Origin: an uncultured Alphaproteobacteria bacterium
Lineage (GTDB): Bacteria; Pseudomonadota; Alphaproteobacteria; Micavibrionales; Micavibrionaceae
DNA: 5,486 bases
NCBI GenBank assembly: GCA_937124505.1
Contig: CAKZKV010000072.1
Location: forward strand, 1-5,486
Direction of reading: 5' to 3'
The notes under the pieces are model-generated. The model was not told where the DNA came from. It worked only from the letters and a program-made list of their open reading frames with translations, and did not search any database. The position numbers and the translations under genes were made by a program. Below, in pieces: positions 1-5,436 of this stretch (its first letter is position 1; each line of letters starts with the position of its first letter).

Positions 1-909
1 GGGATGACCATACCCGCCGTTATTTTCTGGTATATTAATCAGGATGATCCGGAAACCATCAGAGGCTGGGCGATCCCTGCCGCGACAGATATTGCCTTTG
101 CGCTTGGCGTTTTATCTCTGGTGGGGTCACGCGCGCCGGTGAGCCTTAAAATCCTGTTGACGGCGATTGCGATTATTGATGACCTTGGGGCGATTTTGAT
201 TATTGCCATCTTTTATTCTGAAGATGTTCATATCGGGGCGCTTGCCATTGCAGGAGCGGCCTTGCTGACCATGATGTTATTCAGGCAACGGAAAGTCCTT
301 GGTACATTCCCGTATATTTTCCTTGGTATGATTTTATGGGTGGCGGTTTTAAAGTCCGGAATACATGCCACGTTGGCTGGGGTGATCACAGCGTTTTTCA
401 TTCCCTTAAAAGACCCGCAACACCCTGAGCAATCCCCTTTAAAAAATCTGGAACATGCCCTTCACCCCTGGGTTGCGTTTGGCGTGTTACCACTTTTTGC
501 CTTTGCAAATGCGGGCGTTCCTTTTTCCGGTATGGGCTTTAAAGACTTGCTGGACCCTATTACACTCGGGATTATTCTCGGTTTGTTTATAGGTAAGCAG
601 GCGGGTATCTTTACCGTACTGTTCCTGACGATTAAACTGGGGCTGTCTCCCAAGCCAAACAATGCGAACTGGGTGCAATTATATGCTGTTTCCTGCTTGT
701 GCGGGATCGGGTTTACCATGTCTCTGTTTATCGGCGGGCTCGCCTATGAGGGCGTGGAAATGCAGGCAGAGGTCAGGATGGGTGTCCTTGTCGGATCTAT
801 TCTATCAGCCTTTGCTGGCTACCTGATCCTGAAATACGGGCCAACGAAAATGCGGCATACAGAGGCCATCAGAAAATCGTCTTCCAGAAGGAGAAAAGAG
901 CATGAGTGA
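1..909 (+). CDS. nhaA: Na+/H+ antiporter NhaA, 3' part (5' end outside window)
   Basis: This is an inner-membrane antiporter that exports Na+ (or Li+) in exchange for protons and serves pH and salt homeostasis. The frame is open from base 1, and the first visible residues (GMTIPA) match the interior of NhaA, so the ATG at position 4 is an internal methionine and not the start. Visible landmarks, numbered from the first visible residue: ATDIAFALG with Asp30 (E. coli Asp133), AIIDDLGA with Asp60-Asp61 (E. coli Asp163-Asp164, the ion-binding pair), LKSGIHATLAG near 117-127, LPLFAFANAG near 163-172, and IGKQAG with Lys199 (E. coli Lys300). The spacing of the three aspartates is the same as in E. 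coli, so about 103 residues are missing upstream. The protein ends in a short, basic, hydrophilic tail (RRRKEHE). All catalytic residues in the visible part are intact. The stop overlaps the icd start by 8 bases. The promoter is not in the window. Confidence 0.96.
   Translation, partial: GMTIPAVIFWYINQDDPETIRGWAIPAATDIAFALGVLSLVGSRAPVSLKILLTAIAIIDDLGAILIIAIFYSEDVHIGALAIAGAALLTMMLFRQRKVLGTFPYIFLGMILWVAVLKSGIHATLAGVITAFFIPLKDPQHPEQSPLKNLEHALHPWVAFGVLPLFAFANAGVPFSGMGFKDLLDPITLGIILGLFIGKQAGIFTVLFLTIKLGLSPKPNNANWVQLYAVSCLCGIGFTMSLFIGGLAYEGVEMQAEVRMGVLVGSILSAFAGYLILKYGPTKMRHTEAIRKSSSRRRKEHE
888..893 (+). promoter_or_regulatory. Ribosome binding site of icd, inside nhaA
   Basis: AAGGAG lies 8 bases before the ATG at 902, within the last codons of nhaA. 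It fixes the icd start and, with the 8-base overlap (902-909), suggests that ribosomes finishing nhaA can restart on icd. Confidence 0.8.
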
Positions 910-2344
910 GAAAACACCGATTACGGTTGCCAGAGGAGATGGAATTGGCCCGGAAATTATGGATGCCACTCTCAGGATTTTGGAAGCCGGTGGCGCGCAG
1001 CTTGAGGTCGAGGAGATTGAAATTGGCGAAAAAGTTTACCAGCGCGGCCTTCAAAACGGCATTGAAGAGCGTTCCTGGGAGTCGTTGCGCCGGACAAAGG
1101 TTTTTCTGAAAGCCCCTATTTTTACACCGATGGGCAAAGGTTTCAAAAGCCTGAATGTGACGGTTCGTAAAACATTGGGGCTTTATGCCAATCTGCGCCC
1201 GTGTGTGTCGTATCATCCCTTCATTAACACAGAACAAAAAGACATGGACGTGGTGATTGTCCGGGAGAATGAGGAAGACCTCTATGCCGGGATTGAATAC
1301 CGCCAGACCCAGACAGTGTGCGAGTCAATTAAGCTGATTTCCCGGCCTGGCTCTGAAAAAATTATCCGCTATGCGTTTGAATATGCGAAGGCACATGGAC
1401 GTAAAAAGGTCACCTGCATGATCAAAGATAATATCATGAAGATGTCGGACGGCCTGTTTTATCAAGTGTTTCAGGAGATTGGCGCAGAATACCCCGACAT
1501 TGAGCAGGAACGCTATATCATTGATATCGGGACTGGGCGCATTGCCGCCCGTCCGGGGGATTTTGATGTGATTGTCACGGAAAACCTGTATGGGGATATT
1601 CTTTCTGACGTGGCGGCGGAAATGACCGGGTCCGTCGGGTTAGGGATTTCAGCCAATATTGGCGAAACCTGCGCGATGTTTGAAGCCATGCACGGCACAG
1701 CGCCGGACATTGCCGGGAAAGGCATCGCCAATCCGTCCGGCTTGCTGCTGGGGGCTATCATGATGATGGTTCATATCGGGCAAAACGATGTGGCGGGGCG
1801 TGTTCACAATGCCTGGCTGAAAACAATTGAAGACGGCATTCATACTGGCGATATCTATCGTGAAGGCGCCAGCAAGAAGCGTGTGGGGACAGAGGAGTTT
1901 TCTCAGGCGGTGATTGAGCGTATGGGGCAGATGCCTGAGATTCTGCCGGTTCAGGATTATGGGCAGGGCCGGGCCGAACGCTTTAATCTGCCGCCCCTGA
2001 AAGAGGTCAAGCTGCAGAAAAAAGAACTGGTCGGTTGCGATATCTTTCTCGACTGGACTGGTGATCCCGATAAACTGGGAGAGACCTGCAGCAAAATCGG
2101 CACAAGCCGGTTTCATCTGAAAACCATTTCCAACCGTGGAATGAAGGTCTGGCCGGATGGTGCAAAAGAAACGTTTTGCAGCGATCAGTGGCGTCTGCGT
2201 TACATGGCAAAAGACAAAATGCTGCACGCACATATCCTTGATCTGGTTGATCAGTTTATCGCACAGGACTTTGATGTGATCAGAATTGAAAATCTTTATC
2301 AGTTTGATGGAGAAAACGGATTCACGCAGTCGCAGGGTGAATGA
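902..2344 (+). CDS. icd: Isocitrate dehydrogenase, long Rickettsia/Thermus type
   Basis: This enzyme oxidatively decarboxylates isocitrate to 2-oxoglutarate in the TCA cycle, in the cytoplasm. It has 480 residues, longer than E. coli Icd (about 416) and matching the Rickettsia-type enzyme. The catalytic domain spans about 5-345: the GDGIGPEI start motif (12-19); substrate-binding SLNVTVR (Ser83, Asn85, Arg89), NLRP (Arg99) and RENEEDLYAG (Arg121); KDN (Lys175-Asn177); NLYGDILSD (Asp232 and Asp236, metal ligands); and the nucleotide loop HGTAPDIAG (264-272). The last 110 or so residues form the additional C-terminal domain of this subfamily, ending in the typical FDG...QGE. Ser83 aligns with the serine phosphorylated in E. 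coli, but no IDH kinase gene is visible here. The loop has Asp269-Ile270 where NADP enzymes such as E. coli carry Lys-Tyr, which may favour NAD+; the cofactor is therefore left open. The gene ends in tandem in-frame stops (TGA TAA). No terminator follows. Confidence 0.96.
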   Translation: MSEKTPITVARGDGIGPEIMDATLRILEAGGAQLEVEEIEIGEKVYQRGLQNGIEERSWESLRRTKVFLKAPIFTPMGKGFKSLNVTVRKTLGLYANLRPCVSYHPFINTEQKDMDVVIVRENEEDLYAGIEYRQTQTVCESIKLISRPGSEKIIRYAFEYAKAHGRKKVTCMIKDNIMKMSDGLFYQVFQEIGAEYPDIEQERYIIDIGTGRIAARPGDFDVIVTENLYGDILSDVAAEMTGSVGLGISANIGETCAMFEAMHGTAPDIAGKGIANPSGLLLGAIMMMVHIGQNDVAGRVHNAWLKTIEDGIHTGDIYREGASKKRVGTEEFSQAVIERMGQMPEILPVQDYGQGRAERFNLPPLKEVKLQKKELVGCDIFLDWTGDPDKLGETCSKIGTSRFHLKTISNRGMKVWPDGAKETFCSDQWRLRYMAKDKMLHAHILDLVDQFIAQDFDVIRIENLYQFDGENGFTQSQGE

Positions 2345-2353
2345 TAAAGGTCT

Positions 2354-3730
2354 CTATCTCTCATGAAGAGGTGTCGGCGCATCCACTAAGTCATCATTAG
2401 CGGCGGCGTGAGCATGTTCCATATGATCAGGCGGGGCACAGGGGTTTTCTTCATGTTGGGCTGTATGACCGTGTTCCATATGTGAGACATGCCGCGCAAA
2501 AATGCCCGATACGCCAGAGTTTGCCAGAAAGGCACGCAACCGGATTCCGGCATAAGAAAGTTTTTGGGATCGCAGTGTATTTTGTATGCGGGCTAGGGGA
2601 ACCTGATCCGGATCAAAATCGCGTTCTTGAAGGGTCTTAGTTGTCGTTTGGATAAATTTTATTGTTGTGTTCGTCGCCCAGGTTTCACGTATCTTTGCGG
2701 CATGGGCACAAATTTGAGCCGCTTCTGTTTCATCAAGGTCATCCGTTTGTATGGATGTCAGTAGTCTATGAATAGGCAGCGGCCTGCCGTCAATATCCAT
2801 TTCTGTTTCAAGGTGCATGAACTTTGTCAGGTCTTCTTGAACGGTCTCAATGGCAGAGATACAGGCTTCCGCTTTTTCAAGGGGGCCTTGAACCTCTTTT
2901 TTTTGTTTTTGTACAACATCATTTAAATTTTTGATGCTCTCAAATATATTCCGATGTGAAATACTGATACCACGTTCTTGCATATGGTTAAAAATCACGT
3001 CTTCTTGCATGCCGGGACAGTGTTCCAAAATATTAGAAATAACTCCCAAGACAGGATCACTTTGATCCCCAAGAAGGAGTCCCTGCTCATTGGCAATTTG
3101 TAACATGTTCGTAATGTAGCCCTCGCGCTCCATTTTTGCCAGGGATCTGGCCACTTCTCTTTGTTCGTCCGCAATGCTTTTTTCCAGACCTTTGACAACT
3201 ACATATTTTTTCTTGTTATCAAGGATTTTAGATTTGTGTTCCTGTATATGATCCTCAAGAGCTGTAATTTCACGATATTTGTTAGTATTAGTGACGGCAT
3301 ACCAGTATTTTCTGAATGTGGAGATTTTATCCAGTGCCTTTTCAGCTTTTTTCGTATCCCCTTCATCCAGTGCTTTTCTGAATTTCAACCACATTTTCCC
3401 GACAATTTGCTGCTGGAGCTTTGTGAAATGCATCTGTTTTGAGGGGGCTAATTCTTCGCTAAGTTCGCGATAAATTCTTATTCTCTCAGGGAGACTTTTG
3501 GAACCATAGGGATCAAGGCGTATGGAGGGCGCATATTTCAGGCGTTCTTCAGCGGCCATTTTCGTTAGTTCATCGAGAATTGTCGCGTTTTCTTGCAGGG
3601 TTGGAAAATCTTTGCTTCCTTCAGACGCAATCTGCCGCCATCTCTCCAGCGGCTGATTTAAGTCATCCAGCATGGCTTTCCATTTATTTCTGCGTTCAGA
3701 AAAGTCAGAGATGAAATCTTGAATGCTCAT
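2354..3730 (-). CDS. Unrecognised 458-residue helical protein with His-rich C-terminal tail
   Basis: I do not recognise this protein, and no function is proposed. It has no signal peptide or transmembrane segment, so it is probably cytoplasmic. It is charged and mostly helix-forming. Residues about 100-205 are rich in Lys, Glu and Leu and may form coiled coil (around 120-140 and 155-205). A segment at 225-270 (LGVISNILEHCPGMQEDVIFNHM, split here only for description) looks globular. The last 45 residues (414-458) are different in style: nine histidines, one cysteine (Cys431), and HMEHGH (417-422) repeated as HMEHAH (436-441), which suggests metal binding. The ATG at 3728-3730 has only a weak ribosome site (purine-rich AAACAAACAAGC). 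Base composition is lower in GC than nhaA and icd in places (20 G/C of 60 at 2881-2940), which may mean acquisition by transfer or simply weak constraint. It converges on icd with a 9-base gap. The 103 bases before it (3731-3833) are AT-rich and show no clear promoter. The long intact frame with ordinary protein composition supports a real gene. Confidence 0.85.
   Translation of the reverse strand: MSIQDFISDFSERRNKWKAMLDDLNQPLERWRQIASEGSKDFPTLQENATILDELTKMAAEERLKYAPSIRLDPYGSKSLPERIRIYRELSEELAPSKQMHFTKLQQQIVGKMWLKFRKALDEGDTKKAEKALDKISTFRKYWYAVTNTNKYREITALEDHIQEHKSKILDNKKKYVVVKGLEKSIADEQREVARSLAKMEREGYITNMLQIANEQGLLLGDQSDPVLGVISNILEHCPGMQEDVIFNHMQERGISISHRNIFESIKNLNDVVQKQKKEVQGPLEKAEACISAIETVQEDLTKFMHLETEMDIDGRPLPIHRLLTSIQTDDLDETEAAQICAHAAKIRETWATNTTIKFIQTTTKTLQERDFDPDQVPLARIQNTLRSQKLSYAGIRLRAFLANSGVSGIFARHVSHMEHGHTAQHEENPCAPPDHMEHAHAAANDDLVDAPTPLHER
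2402..2482 (-). repeat. Imperfect internal repeat encoding HMEHGHTA / HMEHAHAA
   Basis: Two 24-base copies (2459-2482 and 2402-2425) lie 57 bases apart, in frame, inside the His-rich tail of the preceding gene. Both begin CATATGGAACA. They then diverge partly at synonymous positions (CAC versus CAT for histidine), so the protein motif appears better kept than the DNA. This looks like a diverged tandem duplication of a 19-codon unit and not a mobile repeat. Confidence 0.6.
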
Positions 3731-3833
3731 GCTTGTTTGTTTTTATTTGCACCAAAACATAACATAATCCAAAGTTTGCTACCAGATATTTTTACGTAAC
3801 TTGTTTGGTTTTAAAGCTAAGGATATGGTATGG

Positions 3834-4127
3834 CTAAAATTCCGTTATGTCGTGAAATTCCGGGTGTTTTTCCAGCCATGACCGTGCATAGGAGCAAAAG
3901 GGCTGGATTTTTAACCCTTTTGATTTATGCCGGGATTGCATGAAATCCATAATTTCTTCCATGACTTTGCTTGCAATACCCCGTCCACGAAGTTCTTCCG
4001 GAACTTCAACCTGTTGCAGGATCAGGACGTTACCTGCAATTTTATACCTGCCAAAGGCAAAGCCGTCTGTCAGGTGATATTCAAAGCGTCCTTGCTCAAT
4101 ATTGTTTAAAAATCTGCCCTCTGCCAT
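3834..4127 (-). CDS. Small GNAT-like N-acetyltransferase (COG2388 / Acetyltransf_CG type)
   Basis: This 97-residue single-domain protein resembles the minimal GNAT family of COG2388, whose substrates are mostly unknown. Visible family features: an N-terminal RFEYHL strand (14-19); a Y/G-rich second strand (FGRYKIAGNVLIL, 25-37); the core VEVPEELRGRGIASKV (40-55), containing the acetyl-CoA pyrophosphate loop R47-G-R-G-I-A; and the C-terminal block QPFCSYARSWLEKHPEF (75-91) with the conserved Cys78 and HPE. Many relatives have His-Thr before the EVP strand; here it is Gln-Gln-Val, so a proposed active-site histidine may be absent. Length is normal for the family. The ATG at 4125-4127 has a good ribosome site (CAGGA, 4137-4141, 9 bases upstream). 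The 98 bases before it are AT-rich, with TAATAT-like -10 candidates but no convincing -35. Stop codon TAG; no terminator is seen behind it. Confidence 0.88.
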   Translation of the reverse strand: MAEGRFLNNIEQGRFEYHLTDGFAFGRYKIAGNVLILQQVEVPEELRGRGIASKVMEEIMDFMQSRHKSKGLKIQPFCSYARSWLEKHPEFHDITEF

Positions 4128-4214
4128 GATTTTGTTTCCTGATAATCTATCTTATGAAAATATTATTCATATTAAGCTAGTGCTTGGTTTAAAATCCAGA
4201 GAAAATATTATCTA

Positions 4215-4227
4215 GAAACACCGTTTC
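4215..4227 (-). terminator. Weak hairpin at the stop of the anti-sigma-like gene
   Basis: There is a perfect 5-base inverted repeat GAAAC/GTTTC with a 3-base loop, overlapping the stop codon of the gene at 4226-4399 and followed on the minus strand by an AT-rich run (TAGATAATATTTT). The stem is short and AT-rich and the T run is interrupted, so it is at best a weak terminator. Confidence 0.25.
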
Positions 4228-4399
4228 AATGATCTTTTTTCTCAAGCCACCATTGTTTAAGCAATCTCTTTTGCTCCACAAGCTCTTCATAGCGTTCTTC
4301 TGCCCAGCTATGGCGGTGAATAAATTGGCGTACATGCGCGGCGTCTTTTTCACTCAATTCATCATCAACAAGCGCCTGAATGTCTTCATCTGAAATCAT
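4226..4399 (-). CDS. Short anti-sigma-factor-like protein (57 residues)
   Basis: The protein begins MISDEDIQALVDDELSEKDA, which resembles the N-terminus of transmembrane anti-sigma factors of the RsiW/COG5662 kind (an acidic 'D-L-x-A-Y-V-D-G-E-L' helix, then an amphipathic helix and a Q/R-L-L end). Unlike those it has no Cys zinc ligands and stops after about 57 residues, before any membrane segment, so it would be a free cytoplasmic sigma-binding domain or a remnant. It is not NepR-like. The frame extends upstream to a TTG at 4463-4465 (79 residues), but that extension runs through the ompA-like terminator hairpin and lacks a ribosome site, so the ATG at 4397-4399 is preferred; its own ribosome site is also weak. 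Only 30 bases separate the ATG from the terminator, leaving no room for a separate promoter downstream of it. The anti-sigma identity rests on similarity recalled from sequence pattern only. Confidence 0.6.
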   Translation of the reverse strand: MISDEDIQALVDDELSEKDAAHVRQFIHRHSWAEERYEELVEQKRLLKQWWLEKKDH

Positions 4400-4429
4400 T
4401 GTATAGTCATAAGGTGAAGTTTGAGATGG

Positions 4430-4460
4430 AAAAAGAGAGGATATTGCATCCCCTCTTTTT
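4430..4460 (-). terminator. Intrinsic terminator of the OmpA-domain gene
   Basis: Two 13-base arms (4430-4442 and 4448-4460) pair across a 5-base loop. On the minus-strand RNA the stem is complete, with one G-U wobble: AAAAAGAGGGGAU pairs with AUCCUCUCUUUUU, so the 3' arm supplies the U run. On the plus strand the same position would be an A-C mismatch, so the hairpin is built for the minus strand. It starts 14 bases after the stop of the gene at 4475-5110. Confidence 0.85.
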
Positions 4461-4474
4461 ATCAAAGTTATAAT

Positions 4475-5110
4475 TTATTTGCGAAATTCCACAACCACGC
4501 GGCGGTTTTCGCGCAAAGCAACGCCATCTCCTGTTTCAACGGCAGGACGTCTTTCGCCATACGCTTCCTCGTCAATGATACGGGTTTGAATGCCACGCTG
4601 GTTCAAAGCGTTTGAGACAGCATCGGCACGCTTTTTAGATAGCGCAACGTTATATGCGTTTGATCCGGCTCTGTCTGTGTGACCCGCAACGGTGACCTCG
4701 CAAGGGCTGTAATTTTTGATCTCTCGTGCGATCTGGTTGATTGTATTCCCTGCGGCGGGTTCAATGCTCGCACTATCAAAAGCGAAATGGATTTCATAGT
4801 CAGCCAGGGTTTTGCTTTTTTGCGGTTTATATGTAACGGCGACTTTCTGCGCTTCACGTTTAATGTGGCAACCATCCCTTACAAAGCCTTCAGGGACTTC
4901 TCGGTACTTTTGACACGGCTCTCTTTGCTGATATTCAAGATATTTACGCAACTCTAGCTTTTTTTCTGCCGAGATATCTTCCACGTAATTCTCATATGGC
5001 TTCTCATCAACTAAATAGTGAGAGGTGAAATTATTGTCTGCGCCATGCGCAGAAACGGAAAGCGCCAAAGTTGCTACGCTTCCAAGGGCGATAAGTTTAA
5101 GATGTTTCAT
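4475..5110 (-). CDS. Secreted OmpA-domain (peptidoglycan-binding) protein
   Basis: This 211-residue exported protein probably tethers the outer membrane or periplasmic structures to peptidoglycan. A signal peptide covers about residues 1-21 or 1-24 (MKHLKLIALGSVATLALSVSA, cut after Ala21 or Ala24). There is no lipobox cysteine, so it is not a Pal lipoprotein. Residues 25-100 are a small domain of unknown fold with Cys66 and Cys81, which could form a disulphide. Residues 101-211 are an OmpA C-terminal domain: HFAFDSASIEP (108-118), AGHTDRAGSNAYN (142-154) with Asp146, SKKRADAV (158-165) with Arg161, and RENRRVVVEF near the end. Asp146 and Arg161 match the two diaminopimelate-binding residues of the family. 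No beta-barrel domain is present. The ATG at 5108-5110 follows AAAGGA (5118-5123) by 7 bases. An EcfG-like promoter precedes it (5158-5182), and a strong terminator follows, so it is likely a single-gene unit in the stress regulon. Confidence 0.93.
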   Translation of the reverse strand: MKHLKLIALGSVATLALSVSAHGADNNFTSHYLVDEKPYENYVEDISAEKKLELRKYLEYQQREPCQKYREVPEGFVRDGCHIKREAQKVAVTYKPQKSKTLADYEIHFAFDSASIEPAAGNTINQIAREIKNYSPCEVTVAGHTDRAGSNAYNVALSKKRADAVSNALNQRGIQTRIIDEEAYGERRPAVETGDGVALRENRRVVVEFRK

Positions 5111-5157
5111 TGATTTATCCTTTCTTTTTGATTTGCGGTCGAAACCATCGCCGCACT

Positions 5158-5182
5158 AACTGAGAGCCACATCAAAGGTTCC
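5158..5182 (-). promoter_or_regulatory. EcfG-like promoter for the OmpA-domain gene
   Basis: On the minus strand, GGAAC (5182-5178) is followed after exactly 16 bases by AGTT (5161-5158). The alphaproteobacterial EcfG (general stress) consensus is GGAAC-N16/17-CGTT; only the first base of the -10 element differs. Transcription would start near 5150, leaving a leader of about 40 bases before the ATG at 5110. The sites are seen directly; recognition by an EcfG sigma is inferred. Confidence 0.6.
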
Positions 5183-5194
5183 ATTATTTTTTTG

Positions 5195-5219
5195 GGAACA
5201 AAAAATAAATCCAGCCGTT
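5195..5219 (+). promoter_or_regulatory. EcfG-like promoter for the DUF1328 gene
   Basis: GGAAC (5195-5199) and CGTT (5216-5219) are separated by 16 bases, an exact match to the EcfG consensus of Alphaproteobacteria. Transcription would start near 5226, about 34 bases before the ATG at 5260. The -35 elements of this promoter and its divergent partner face away from each other across 12 bases (5183-5194, mostly T), so GGTTCC...GGAAC forms an inverted repeat that might also be read as an operator. Confidence 0.75.
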
Positions 5220-5259
5220 GGCACGGTCGCAAATGTTAACCAAAAGAAAGGAAACGACC

Positions 5260-5436
5260 ATGCTTGGATGGGCACTTACATTTTTAGTGATTGCGATTGT
5301 CGCCGGAGTATTAGGACTTGGCGGTGTGGCTGTACTGGCCGCAGACGTCGCGCAGCTTTTATTTATTCTATTTATTGCCTTGTTTATCGTGGCGGCCATC
5401 GTGCACGCCTTTAAAGGAAACGCACCGCCAGCTTAG
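5260..5436 (+). CDS. DUF1328 / UPF0391 small membrane protein
   Basis: This 58-residue inner-membrane protein belongs to the UPF0391 family (E. coli YtjA type), whose molecular function is unknown. It starts [19 protein letters not shown]. It has two hydrophobic helices (about 3-25 and 30-49), joined by the family's small-residue stretch [13 protein letters not shown], and a short polar end (FKGNAPPA). Length is typical of the family (53-60). The frame is open further upstream to an ATG at 5218, but that codon overlaps the -10 element of the EcfG-like promoter and adds a non-family N-terminus. The ATG at 5260 has the ribosome site AAGGA (5248-5252) and gives the canonical first residues. Members are often stress-induced in Alphaproteobacteria, which agrees with the promoter in front of it. 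No terminator is seen behind it inside the window. Confidence 0.93.
   Translation: MLGWALTFLVIAIVAGVLGLGGVAVLAADVAQLLFILFIALFIVAAIVHAFKGNAPPA

Noticed and set aside
449..475. GGAAC followed 17 bases later by GTT inside nhaA, resembling an EcfG promoter
   Set aside because: It lies in well-conserved coding sequence, lacks the C before GTT, and no gene starts shortly after it.
1649..2233. 194-codon minus-strand open frame inside icd
   Set aside because: It is antisense to highly conserved icd catalytic and C-terminal domains; its composition is a by-product of icd codons and it matches nothing I know.
2351..2373. CTCT...AGAG inverted repeat near the icd stop as a bidirectional terminator
   Set aside because: It has only 4-base arms around a TCATGA centre and no T run on either strand.
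4400..4465. TTG start at 4463-4465 for the anti-sigma-like gene
   Set aside because: The extension is made of the ompA-like terminator hairpin and has no ribosome site; the family-like sequence begins at the ATG at 4399.
4679..4957. 92-codon plus-strand frame inside the OmpA-domain gene
   Set aside because: It is a shadow of a clearly conserved signal-peptide plus OmpA-domain gene on the other strand.
5218..5259. Upstream extension of the DUF1328 gene to the ATG at 5218
   Set aside because: That codon lies on the -10 element of the EcfG-like promoter, upstream of the expected transcript start, and adds 14 residues foreign to the family.
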